A stretch of DNA of 64,000 nt, from NCBI GenBank assembly GCA_039801465.1, contig JBDRUT010000007.1, positions 1 through 64,000 of the forward strand, in the 5' to 3' direction. Shown piece after piece: positions 39,569-47,007 of the stretch; positions within the stretch are counted from its first letter, which is position 1, and every line of letters begins with the position of its first letter. The notes beneath the pieces were generated by a model that ran no database searches, was not told where the DNA came from, and saw only the letters and a list, made by a program, of their open reading frames with translations. A program made the translations under genes and the position numbers. Origin of the DNA: JAOABV01 sp039801465 (lineage in GTDB: Bacteria > Hydrothermota > Tepidihabitantia > Tepidihabitantales > CAIPLT01).

Positions 39569-40774
39569 ATGATAACATTTCGAATAAAAATCTGGCAAAT
39601 ATTTTTGTTTGTATTGCTGATAAACCTATTTCTTGGCTTGAACACAATCTATGCTGAAGAAAATGTGCCTGCGAACCTGAACGCATTTGACCGACCGAAT
39701 GACGCGGGTAAAGCAATTGTTGTTCAATGGCAGACAATTCCTGCAGACACGATTGGCTCAAATAATTTTATCGGCTACGAGATTTACCGTTCAGAGAATG
39801 AACAAGGTCCATTTGAAGCAATTGGTGCTGCCTTAAAGGGTTCTGGTCAATATGAAGACCAAACTACGATTGATGGTAGAAAATATTATTATTATGTCAA
39901 AGCAATATTTAAAGATACTGTTTTCTCTTCAACGGTTATTGGTCCAGTGACTTCAAAAGCGCAATGGTTTAATACAGCTCGAATCAATGTACTCATATTT
40001 ACAATTATTATATGCTTTCTTGTCGTTTGGTATATTGAACGCGCAAAGAAAGGTGATAAATTATTTGTACGAAGGATAAGCGGTCTTGATGCAATTGACG
40101 ATGCAGTCGGCAGAGCAACTGAAATGGGGCGGCCAATTCTATTTTCTTTCGGGTTGGGCACACTTACTGATGTTGTAACAATCTCGGCTCTTTCCATCTT
40201 AGGGAAGATTGCCAAGAAATCTGCTGAATATCAAACTAAACTATTGGTTCCCAATTATGACCCAATTGTAATGACTGCGGCTCAAGAAACGGTTAAACAG
40301 TCTTATTTAGAAGCCGGTCGACCGGATTTATACAATGAAAACAACTTACCGTTTTTGACTACTGACCAGTTTGGCTATGCGGCTGGCGTTGATGGTATAA
40401 TGTTAAGAGAAAAACCCGGCGCGGTATTTTGGCAAGGATATTTTTTTGCTGAAGCATTAATTATGGCAGAAACTGCCCACACAATTGGTGCGATTCAAAT
40501 TGCGGGCACAACAGCAATTACTCAACTACCATTCTTTATTGCTTCCTGCGATTATACTCTGATTGGCGAAGAAATGTTTGCTGCATCGTGCTACTTGAAA
40601 CCTGACCCGCAAATGCTGGGTAGTCTTAAAGGCGAAGATACTGCTAAAGCAATTATTATGATAATTTTTGTTTGTCTTGTGGTCATTGCAACTATAGGTG
40701 CAATACTTGCAAAACCAATGCCAATTATTAATCAAATTTCTGAGCAGTTACAAAACTGGTTTACCGCAAGATAA
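39569..40774 (+). CDS. Fibronectin III-like / DUF6754-type membrane protein
   Basis: A 401-residue protein: signal peptide (to about 30), a fibronectin type III-like domain (about 34-128, ending YYYVKAIFKDTVFSS), a membrane helix (about 136-154), a cytoplasmic alpha-beta domain (about 165-365; RRISGLDAIDDAVGRATEMG, GTLTDVVTISALSILGKIA) and a C-terminal helix. The cytoplasmic domain resembles what I recall as DUF6754. No catalytic motif is recognised. It is the first of four adjacent genes that look like one membrane complex of unknown function. Confidence 0.65.
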   Translation: MITFRIKIWQIFLFVLLINLFLGLNTIYAEENVPANLNAFDRPNDAGKAIVVQWQTIPADTIGSNNFIGYEIYRSENEQGPFEAIGAALKGSGQYEDQTTIDGRKYYYYVKAIFKDTVFSSTVIGPVTSKAQWFNTARINVLIFTIIICFLVVWYIERAKKGDKLFVRRISGLDAIDDAVGRATEMGRPILFSFGLGTLTDVVTISALSILGKIAKKSAEYQTKLLVPNYDPIVMTAAQETVKQSYLEAGRPDLYNENNLPFLTTDQFGYAAGVDGIMLREKPGAVFWQGYFFAEALIMAETAHTIGAIQIAGTTAITQLPFFIASCDYTLIGEEMFAASCYLKPDPQMLGSLKGEDTAKAIIMIIFVCLVVIATIGAILAKPMPIINQISEQLQNWFTAR

Positions 40775-40801
40775 TATTATGAAATTGAAAAGGTAAAAAT
40801 T

Positions 40802-41503
40802 ATGAGAAATCAACTACCTTTAATTATAGTTTTTTTAACAGGTGTTTTACTAATCGTTACCTTTTTTATTCCACACGAGCCGTTTGGTAGTTTAGAACAG
40901 AGATTTTTAGTCTGGTTTTCGATTGTTTCTGGTTTTACGATGCTACTTGGTTTGGATAGTCTTACTCGATATCATTTGATAAAGATTCGTGATAAAGCCA
41001 GCGGTTGGGCATATAGTATTGTTTTACTTGTCGGACTATTTTTAACTTTAGGTTTAGGATTTTATTCTTGGGCAAGATATCAAAGTCCTTTTACGCTCGG
41101 GTCGCCTTTTATGTATCTTTATACATATATCATCATTCCACTCCAAGCCACAATGTTTGCACTCTTAGCATTCTTTATTGCATCTGCGGCGTATCGCGCA
41201 TTTCGTGCGCGAACTTCAGAAGCAACAATGCTTTTAGTTGCTGCGGCATTAGTAATGCTGGGAAGAGTTCCTTTAGGTGGCTGGCTCTGGCAGAAGATAG
41301 TTGATTTGGTCGATTTAATACCCGGCACAAATCTGGCGGGATTAAAGAATTTAGAAATCTTTGCTCGCATTAATGACTGGATTATGGATATTCCTCAAAC
41401 TGCAGCCAAACGCGGTATTTATATTGGTATTGTCTTAGGTGGCATTGCAATGTCAATCAGAATTATTCTTGGAATTGAACGGTCATATACCTCAGGTTCA
41501 TAA
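40802..41503 (+). CDS. Polytopic membrane protein of unknown function
   Basis: A 233-residue protein with about six hydrophobic helices and no recognised family. Short charged loops such as RYHLIKIRDKASGW and YRAFRARTSEATML point to the cytoplasm. The conserved-looking GRVPLGGWLW stretch lies before a helical re-entrant part. It lies 27 bp after the fibronectin-domain gene and 75 bp before the next membrane-anchored gene. Confidence 0.6.
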   Translation: MRNQLPLIIVFLTGVLLIVTFFIPHEPFGSLEQRFLVWFSIVSGFTMLLGLDSLTRYHLIKIRDKASGWAYSIVLLVGLFLTLGLGFYSWARYQSPFTLGSPFMYLYTYIIIPLQATMFALLAFFIASAAYRAFRARTSEATMLLVAAALVMLGRVPLGGWLWQKIVDLVDLIPGTNLAGLKNLEIFARINDWIMDIPQTAAKRGIYIGIVLGGIAMSIRIILGIERSYTSGS

Positions 41504-41578
41504 GAATTAGTTATGATATTAGGATGTCGTCATAAAGAAAAGTTAATAGCAACTGTCTATTATCAGTGGTAAATATAT

Positions 41579-42421
41579 ATGAAATTCTGGGAAAAATTAG
41601 GTTCTATTGACCGACGCATAATTTATACAATAATTTTATTGGCTGTAGCCGTTCCCTTGTTATTAAAAATTGTTATGCCGATACGCATTTCCGAAACTGT
41701 TCGTAATGCGTTTAATTCGATTGAACAATTGCCACCGGGTTCTGTGGTAATGATTTCAATTGATTATGATGCAGCATCCGAACCAGAATTACAACCAATG
41801 TTAATTGCAATTTTAAGGCATTGTTTTAAGAAAGACCTGAAAGTTATCCTAATGGGACATTGGGCATTAGGCTTACCTTTAGGCGAAATTGCACTTAATA
41901 GAGTTGCTGCAGAATATAATAAAAAATATGGTGAAGACTATGTAAATTTAGGTTACCGTCCTGGTTATACCGCATTAATTGTTGGCATTGGACGAGAAAT
42001 CCGCGATTTTTTCTCTACGGATTATCGTAATGTTCCAATTGATAGTTTTTCATTTATGAGAAAAATTCATAATTATCAAGATATTAGTCTTTTAGTTGGT
42101 TTAGAAGCCGGTGCAACTGGAGATGCTTGGGTGCTTTATGCTGGTGGAAGATTTCAACAGAAGATGTTCTTTGGTGCAACTGGAGTTGTCGCACCTGACC
42201 TTTATCCTTATTTGCAATCTAATCAGATAACTGGTCTTATCTCTGGATTGCAAGGCGCAGCAGAATATGAGACATTAGTTAAAAAAATTGGAACAGGAAC
42301 ATTAGGTATGCCAACACAATCTGTAGTTCACGGACTAATAATTCTCTTTATCATATTAGGCAATATCAGTTACTTTGTCTTAAGACGAAGAACTAAAAAA
42401 GGAAAGGTGCAAATTGAATAA
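41579..42421 (+). CDS. Membrane-anchored protein with extracytoplasmic domain, unknown function
   Basis: A 280-residue protein with a helix near each end (about 14-32 and 250-268) and a soluble alpha-beta domain between. The domain has VVMISIDYDAASEPELQP and VILMGHWALGLPLGEIAL, looking like a Rossmann-type half, and LGYRPGYTALIVGIGREI, but no recognised catalytic set. It ends with a basic tail, RRRTKKGK, whose coding DNA is duplicated directly downstream. Member of the four-gene membrane cluster. Confidence 0.6.
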   Translation: MKFWEKLGSIDRRIIYTIILLAVAVPLLLKIVMPIRISETVRNAFNSIEQLPPGSVVMISIDYDAASEPELQPMLIAILRHCFKKDLKVILMGHWALGLPLGEIALNRVAAEYNKKYGEDYVNLGYRPGYTALIVGIGREIRDFFSTDYRNVPIDSFSFMRKIHNYQDISLLVGLEAGATGDAWVLYAGGRFQQKMFFGATGVVAPDLYPYLQSNQITGLISGLQGAAEYETLVKKIGTGTLGMPTQSVVHGLIILFIILGNISYFVLRRRTKKGKVQIE

Positions 42422-42478
42422 TATTAATTATTTTGTTATAAGACAAAGAACACAAAAGGAAAGGCAAAAGACTGAAAT
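42363..42478. repeat. 58-bp tandem duplication of a gene tail
   Basis: The last 58 bp of the preceding gene (ATATCAGTTACTTTGTC...) recur immediately after it (ATATTAATTATTTTGTT...). The unit shows about 80% identity including AAGACGAAGAAC/AAGACAAAGAAC and GGAAAGG. The copy fills the whole gap up to the next start codon. Confidence 0.8.
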
Positions 42479-43093
42479 ATGATTTGGAATATCATTGGAA
42501 CTTGGATTGCTGCAGGTTTAACAATCGCAATTTTTTCATTTTTATATCGAGATAATCCATTATATAAATTTGCGGAACATCTATATGTCGGAGTTTCCGC
42601 AGGGTTCGGTGTTATCTATGTTTGGGCATTTGATTTAAAGCCGATGCTTATTGACCGATTTATTTCCGAACATGGAGTTGAACGCTGGATTCTATTAATT
42701 CCCGCAATATTAGGAGTCTTAATGTTGACTCGTTGGACAGGTAAATTGGCTTATCTTTCACGGTTACCAATATCATTTACTGTTGGTATTGGAGCTGGTT
42801 TGGGTATAACAGGAAGTATCCAAGGTTTCCTATTGCCCCAAATCCAAGCAACACTTTTGCCTTTAACAACTATCAATAATATAATTTTAGTAATTGGAGT
42901 CATAACGACAATTCTATATTTCTACTTTTCTCGCGAGTTCAAAGGCAAAGGTTGGCAGTTGGCGTTAAGGGCTGGTATTGTTTTTATAATGGTGTCATTC
43001 GGCGCCTCATTCGGTTATACCGTGATGGCGCGTATTTCCCTTCTTATCGGAAGAGTCTTCTTCCTTTTATCAGACTGGCTGCATTTAATATAA
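42479..43093 (+). CDS. Polytopic membrane protein of unknown function
   Basis: A 204-residue protein with about six helices. It opens MIWNIIGTWIAAGLTIAIFS and has YRDNPLYKFAEHLYVGVSAG, a charged turn after the first helix, and GIGAGLGITGSIQGFLLP in the centre. No family is recognised. It is the last gene of the four-gene membrane cluster; after it the accessory region begins. Confidence 0.6.
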   Translation: MIWNIIGTWIAAGLTIAIFSFLYRDNPLYKFAEHLYVGVSAGFGVIYVWAFDLKPMLIDRFISEHGVERWILLIPAILGVLMLTRWTGKLAYLSRLPISFTVGIGAGLGITGSIQGFLLPQIQATLLPLTTINNIILVIGVITTILYFYFSREFKGKGWQLALRAGIVFIMVSFGASFGYTVMARISLLIGRVFFLLSDWLHLI

Positions 43094-43262
43094 AATGCTC
43101 ATCCTATTGGATGCTCTAATAACTTAATCAGGATGACAAAGTTATTGAAATGATAATAAAATACAAATCCTTTTATTTTACAAAAGACCGGTTTTTAATA
43201 TATCCACATATTGAACACTTTTATTGAATCGCCAGGCCAAATTTTGTTGTTATAGCTATTGT

Positions 43263-44011
43263 ATGAAAAAATTCAGCAAACTAGCATTGGTTGCGATTGT
43301 CCCCAGAAAGAAGGATTGGAAAATTTTACAAAAACAACATTGGTATCGAATTCCAGTAAAAAGTGCGCCCAAGATAACAACGAAAATTAAATACATTGCC
43401 TTTTATCTACCTCGAATATTTGATGAAGATAAGTTTTCGGTTAAATATTATGCCCAAGTAAAAAAGATAAAAATTGTTAAACGTATTGAACTGCTTCCAG
43501 ACGAGAAAGAACATAACCGTGCCTCAGACGACTATTATAAATTAATAATTAGTGAATTACGACGACTTCCCAAACCAATTGTCAGCAAACACTGGCGACG
43601 AATTACCTTCATTCCCACAACTCTGAGTAGACTTTTTTCAGCAGAAGAAATCAATGATTTATGGTGCACAAGTCCAATTGAAGAAATATTATATAAAAAG
43701 ATGAAACGTGAAAAAATTCCTGCGGAAAGACAATTTTTCGTTTATGAGACTAAAACTCCGTATTGTTTAGATTTCGCAATCTTTTGTCGCGACGGTAAAC
43801 TCAATGTTGAGTGTAATGGTGATGAATATCATTCTCAAAAAAAGACCAAATCAAAGACCGCAAAAGAGATAATGATTTAACTAGTCTGGGTTGGTCAATT
43901 CTCCGTTTTTCCGGACAAGAAATTAATCGGGATGCGAATAGTTGTATTAGACAGATAAAAATGACTATTAAAACTTTACACGGATATGTATCGTATAGTC
44001 TTAGCCAATAG
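43263..44011 (+). pseudogene. DUF559-like endonuclease with a -1 frameshift at a slippery heptamer
   Basis: From ATG 43263 the reading frame runs to a stop at 43880, but the family's C-terminus continues in the -1 frame to a stop at 44011. The joint is A-AAA-AAG (43838-43844) in the zero frame, the same heptamer that causes programmed frameshifting in dnaX. After slipping, the protein reads DQIKDRKRDNDLTSLGWS, then LRFSGQEI, matching the end of very-short-patch-repair-like DUF559 nucleases. Catalytic-looking residues are YCLDFAIFC and LNVECNGDEYH. It could be programmed frameshifting, a true lesion or a homopolymer sequencing error. The TTG at 43224 is more likely a -35 box than a start. Confidence 0.7.
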
Positions 44012-44140
44012 AAGTTTCCCTGAAGATGATGAATAAAACCAACAGTTAAAATTTCATAATGATATAAATCGTATAATCTTAGTTGGTGGTATTCTGAATA
44101 TAATCTACTATTAAAGCTTTAACGGAATATATCATAAACC
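43964..44140. repeat. Tandem duplication of the DUF559 gene tail
   Basis: GATATGTATCGTATAGTCTTAG (shown in part; from 43983) recurs as GATATAAATCGTATAATC from 44061, offset 78 bp. A third, weaker copy of the ACTATTAAA-CTTTA part begins at 44107. The unit contains the stop at 44011, so the copied tail belongs to the -1 frame. Confidence 0.6.
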
Positions 44141-44287
44141 AATATTAATTATATTAATCTTAGTTTAGACAATTGCCAAATTTGAGATTGACTTTTAGAG
44201 AGATTTTAGTAAATTATATTAGTAGAACAAATATTTGAAATCACACAGGTTTTTATCATTGTTCTTTTACAATTTGATAAGATTAAC

Positions 44288-44374
44288 GGAGGGCTAGTCC
44301 TAATTTGGTAAGGCACCGGACTTGAAATCCGGCTCCCAGTAATGGGAATGTGGGTTCGAATCCCTCGCCCTCCG
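44288..44374 (+). tRNA. tRNA-Ser (anticodon TGA)
   Basis: Acceptor arms GGAGGGC and GCCCTCC pair fully, with discriminator G. The anticodon stem CCGGA/TCCGG holds loop CTTGAAA, giving TGA. A long variable arm (CTCCCAGTAATGGGAATG region) and the T-arm GGGTTCGAATCCC follow. CCA is not encoded. Confidence 0.95.
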
Positions 44375-44876
44375 TATTAGTTAACAGGGAACAGTAAACA
44401 GAGAATAGCAAAAAATGATAAAAGATTATAAAGACTTAATTGTCTGGCAAAAAGCATTAGCAGTTGTTTCTGATATTGCCGATTTGATTGAGTTGTTGCC
44501 ACCCGGCTCTGTTACAGATATTATCGGAAAACAGATAATAAGTTCTTCAACCTCAGTTTGTGCTAATATTGCCGAAGGACATAGTAGTGGAAGTAGCAAT
44601 GAATTCAATCGGATACTAAAAATTGCCTATCGTGAAGCAAAAGAGACAGATAATTGGATACAGGTTATTAAAAAAGTTAAAAAGTACCATAAAAATATTA
44701 TTCTTAATACTGTTAATAAAATCGAATCTGATAATCTTGTCGTAATAAAAATGCTTTCCGCGTTGAGAAAAAAGATTGATGATATATCGACTCAAGAGAA
44801 ATGAAATGTTCCTTGTATCTTGTTCCCTATACCCTATTATCTATTACCTGTTTCCCAATTCCTGTTTCCTATTTAA
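44375..44876. mobile_element. Candidate insertion carrying a four-helix-bundle gene between two tRNA-Ser genes
   Basis: The segment between the two tRNA genes holds one gene. Its left flank is built from AACAGGGAACAG and AAACAGAG units; the right flank, read on the other strand, has AAACAGG, GGGAAACAGG and AGGGAACAAG units, so the ends form a loose inverted repeat. No transposase or target duplication is visible. This could instead be simple repeat growth. Confidence 0.35.
44415..44804 (+). CDS. Four-helix-bundle protein (23S rRNA intervening-sequence type)
   Basis: A 129-residue helical protein beginning MIKDYKDLIVWQKALAVVSD, the usual opening of the four-helix-bundle (S23/IVP) family, followed by QIISSSTSVCANIAEGHSSG and REAKETDNWI. 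Members are found inside 23S rRNA inserts and as stray genes across many bacteria. Function is unknown; some are linked to diversity-generating elements. Here it sits between two tRNA-Ser genes, flanked by purine-rich AAACAGG-type repeats. Confidence 0.85.
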   Translation: MIKDYKDLIVWQKALAVVSDIADLIELLPPGSVTDIIGKQIISSSTSVCANIAEGHSSGSSNEFNRILKIAYREAKETDNWIQVIKKVKKYHKNIILNTVNKIESDNLVVIKMLSALRKKIDDISTQEK

Positions 44877-44967
44877 GGAGAGGTGGCCGAGATTGGTCTA
44901 AGGCGCCCGCTTGCTAAGCGGTCGCACGGGTAAAACCGTGCCGTGGGTTCGAATCCCACCCTCTCCG
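44877..44967 (+). tRNA. tRNA-Ser (anticodon GCT)
   Basis: Acceptor arms GGAGAGG and CCTCTCC pair fully, discriminator G. The anticodon loop CTTGCTAAG in stem CCGCTTGCTAAGCGG gives GCT. A long variable arm (TCGCACGGGTAAAACCGTGC) and T-arm GGGTTCGAATCCC confirm serine class. CCA is not encoded. Confidence 0.95.
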
Positions 44968-44995
44968 TTTGTTTTGAAAAAAGCGAGGTGAAAAA

Positions 44996-45265
44996 ATGGA
45001 AACAAATCAACCACAAAGACTATTTTGTCAGAGTTGCGCTATACCGATGGCAAAACCGGATGATTTTGGCACCAATCTTGATGGTAGTCAAAATCAAGAA
45101 TATTGTTGTTATTGTTACCAAGCAGGCAAATTTACTGAACCAAACATAACAATGGAGGCGATGATTGAAAAATGCGCTGGTATTATGAGACAGATGAAAA
45201 TGCCCGAAGAAAAAATTGAACGAATGAAAACATTTATTCCGATGCTTAAAAGATGGCAAAAATAA
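44996..45265 (+). CDS. Zinc-ribbon domain protein
   Basis: An 89-residue protein with two cysteine pairs, FCQSCAIPM (11-14) and YCCYCYQAGKF (about 35-41), forming a putative zinc ribbon, then a helical C-terminus with MEAMIEKCAGIMRQMKMPEE. This is the 'putative zinc ribbon' family often beside small regulatory proteins. GAGGTGA lies 6 nt before the ATG. The HEAT-repeat pseudogene starts 2 nt after its stop, so they were once an operon. Confidence 0.8.
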   Translation: METNQPQRLFCQSCAIPMAKPDDFGTNLDGSQNQEYCCYCYQAGKFTEPNITMEAMIEKCAGIMRQMKMPEEKIERMKTFIPMLKRWQK

Positions 45266-45266
45266 T

Positions 45267-45787
45267 ATGAGTAAAATCGAAGAAATTTTGCAATTAAAAG
45301 TCAAACCAAAAGAGAAAATTACTCTTTTAGCAAACGAGATAAAAAGGAATAAAAAGTTTGTTGATGAAATAATTGAATATTTCGAATCAACGTCCGCTGG
45401 CAACCAAGGACATTTAATTGAGTTTTGGAATATGCCTCAAAAGAAAAACCAGAATTTGTCGAGCCGCATATTGATTTTGTGATTTGCCATTTGGAAAACA
45501 AAGCACCAAGAGTAAAATGGGAATGCGCAAGAATAATTGCCAATCTATCGGAATAATTTCCTGATAATACCGAAAAAGCAATTCCTAACTTGTTGCAAAA
45601 CGCAAGTGATAAAAGCACAGTTGTTCGCTGGAGTGTAGCTTTGGCTTTAACTGAAATCGCCAAACACAATACCAATGGCAGAAAACAGCTTTTACCAGTT
45701 TTTGAAAAAATCATAAAGACCGAAAAAAACAATGGCGTAAAGAATGTTTATCTCAAAACACTGAAAACGATTGAAAAAGAAAAATAG
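45267..45787 (+). pseudogene. HEAT-repeat protein, disrupted by a frameshift and a nonsense codon
   Basis: The first frame starts MSKIEEILQLKVKPKEKI and is intact to about 45420, where GAGTTTTGG appears to have lost bases (expected EALEY). The second frame continues EYASKEKPEFVEPHIDF and VKWECARIIANLSE, meets TAA at 45554-45556, and resumes FPDNTEKAIPNLLQNA to VKNVYLKTLKTIEKEK, ending at 45787. Two HEAT-like units are clear (RVKWECARIIANL, VVRWSVALALTEI). Two lesions make it a pseudogene rather than a frameshift product. Confidence 0.8.
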
Positions 45788-45865
45788 AAATGATTCGCCG
45801 TCAAATTGTAATTCACTTGTCACTTTAATGACTTTTGCACAGAAAGTTGCAAATCTATTTTAAAT

Positions 45866-46333
45866 AGATGAAAAAGCCCGCCGTCGTCATACCAATCCTT
45901 ACAGTGGTTATAGTAAGTTTTCAAGTGTTCCACTTATTGGTTTAGCGGTTTGGAGTCGAATTTGGCTTGGTTGGTGGTCAATAATCCTAATTGTGCTGTT
46001 CTTTTATGGATATGGTTGAATCCAAGAATGTTCCCTGAACCAAAAAGTACTAATAATTGAGCGTCAAAAGTTGTGCATGGTGAACGGGTCTGGATGAATC
46101 GTAAAAATGTCTTAATCCCAAAATATCATTATTACCTTCCAAATATTTTTTACATTTCACAAGGGATTGGTGCGATTGTTTTTATTTGGGGGGCTGGTAA
46201 ATTACAAATCTGGCTAACAATATTAGGTGGTGTCATTATGATAATTTGTAAGTTATGGTTTGCTGACCGAATGGTATGGTTATATGAAGATATGAAGGAT
46301 GCGACTCCCGAATACAAAAGTTGGTTATATTAA
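45866..46333 (+). pseudogene. DUF6653-like membrane protein, disrupted
   Basis: The fragment reads RRHTNPYSGYSKFSSVPLIG, then AVWSRIWLGWWSIILIVLFF in one frame, shifts near 45998-46010 to LNPRMFPEPKSTNN, meets TGA where the family has Trp (NNWASK), and continues ASKVVHGERVWMNRK to FADRMVWLYEDM and a stop at 46333. The intact piece from about 46073 has two helices. No start codon is found for the 5' part. It is the second pseudogene in a row. Confidence 0.7.
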
Positions 46334-46359
46334 CATTTTATTTATCGCTACCTCAGTTC

Positions 46360-46387
46360 TTGATTTTTAATAAGATCTCTATATAAT
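46360..46387 (+). promoter_or_regulatory. Duplicated gltX-type promoter
   Basis: TTGATT (46360-46365), a 16-bp spacer and perfect TATAAT (46382-46387), with ATG 7 nt on. It copies the gltX promoter at 46972-46999, including the TTGATT -35, and now precedes the MGMT-like gene. Confidence 0.75.
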
Positions 46388-46394
46388 CCGTAAT

Positions 46395-46439
46395 ATGGCA
46401 AAAGAAGAAATTAGAGTTAGACTTGCAGCCGAAAAATAA
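46395..46439 (+). pseudogene. Remnant of a gltX 5' end (14 codons)
   Basis: The peptide MAKEEIRVRLAAEK matches the start of GltX, MANQEIRVRIAPSP, at 9 of the first 11 residues and then stops. It sits at the same distance behind a copy of the same promoter. It could now act as a leaderless leader peptide for the gene starting 12 nt later. Confidence 0.75.
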
Positions 46440-46451
46440 ACAGATATATCT

Positions 46452-46949
46452 ATGAAAAAAACTTGGCTACAAAAATTAGAAGATAAAAAATCATTTCCGA
46501 AAGTGATAAAATTGGAAAAGCATAAACCTTGTTATAATGCACTCTATAAAATGGGGGTAAAGCAAGGCGACCCAGTGGTTTTAGTTAACGCTTCTGAAAT
46601 AATACCATTGATGTCAAAAGTTCCGAAGGGTAAATTAATCACAATTAGGGAGATTTGTCAGAAAATCGCAAAGAACCATAAAGTCAAAGGATGTTGCACA
46701 TTAACAACTGGTATTTTTATAATGACCATTGCTAATGCTGTGCAAGAAGCAATCAACAACAAGGAAAAATCAAAACTCACTAAAATACCTTATTGGCGAA
46801 CTCTCAAAGCTGAAGGATTTTTGAACGAAAAATATCCGGGCGGACTTGAAGCTCATAAAAAACTATTGGAAAACGAAGGTCATAAAATTATTGCAAGAGG
46901 CAAAAAATATCAGATTGCTGATTTTGAGCAATCTCTAATCCAATTATAA
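46452..46949 (+). CDS. MGMT-family-like protein
   Basis: A 165-residue protein with KGKLITIREICQKIAKNHKV and CCTLTTGIFIMTIANAVQEA, the pattern of short proteins annotated as MGMT family (alkylated-DNA-binding, winged-helix-like). It lacks the PCHR active-site motif of real alkyltransferases, and Cys pair GCCTL replaces it, so repair by alkyl transfer is doubtful. It lies between a copy of the gltX promoter/5' end and gltX itself, as if inserted there. Confidence 0.6.
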   Translation: MKKTWLQKLEDKKSFPKVIKLEKHKPCYNALYKMGVKQGDPVVLVNASEIIPLMSKVPKGKLITIREICQKIAKNHKVKGCCTLTTGIFIMTIANAVQEAINNKEKSKLTKIPYWRTLKAEGFLNEKYPGGLEAHKKLLENEGHKIIARGKKYQIADFEQSLIQL

Positions 46950-46971
46950 TAATAAATTTAATCTTACATCC

Positions 46972-46999
46972 TTGATTTTCTCAAATAACTTCGTATAAT
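46972..46999 (+). promoter_or_regulatory. Leaderless promoter of gltX
   Basis: TTGATT (46972-46977), a 16-bp spacer and perfect TATAAT (46994-46999) end 8 nt before ATG 47008; no ribosome site. Confidence 0.85.
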
Positions 47000-47007
47000 T
47001 ACTTTTA

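Noticed and set aside
46038..46080. UGA read as Trp (NN-stop-ASK in the DUF6653-like gene)
   Set aside because: The same gene also has a frameshift, and TGA ends normal genes such as the symporter, so decay is simpler than recoding.
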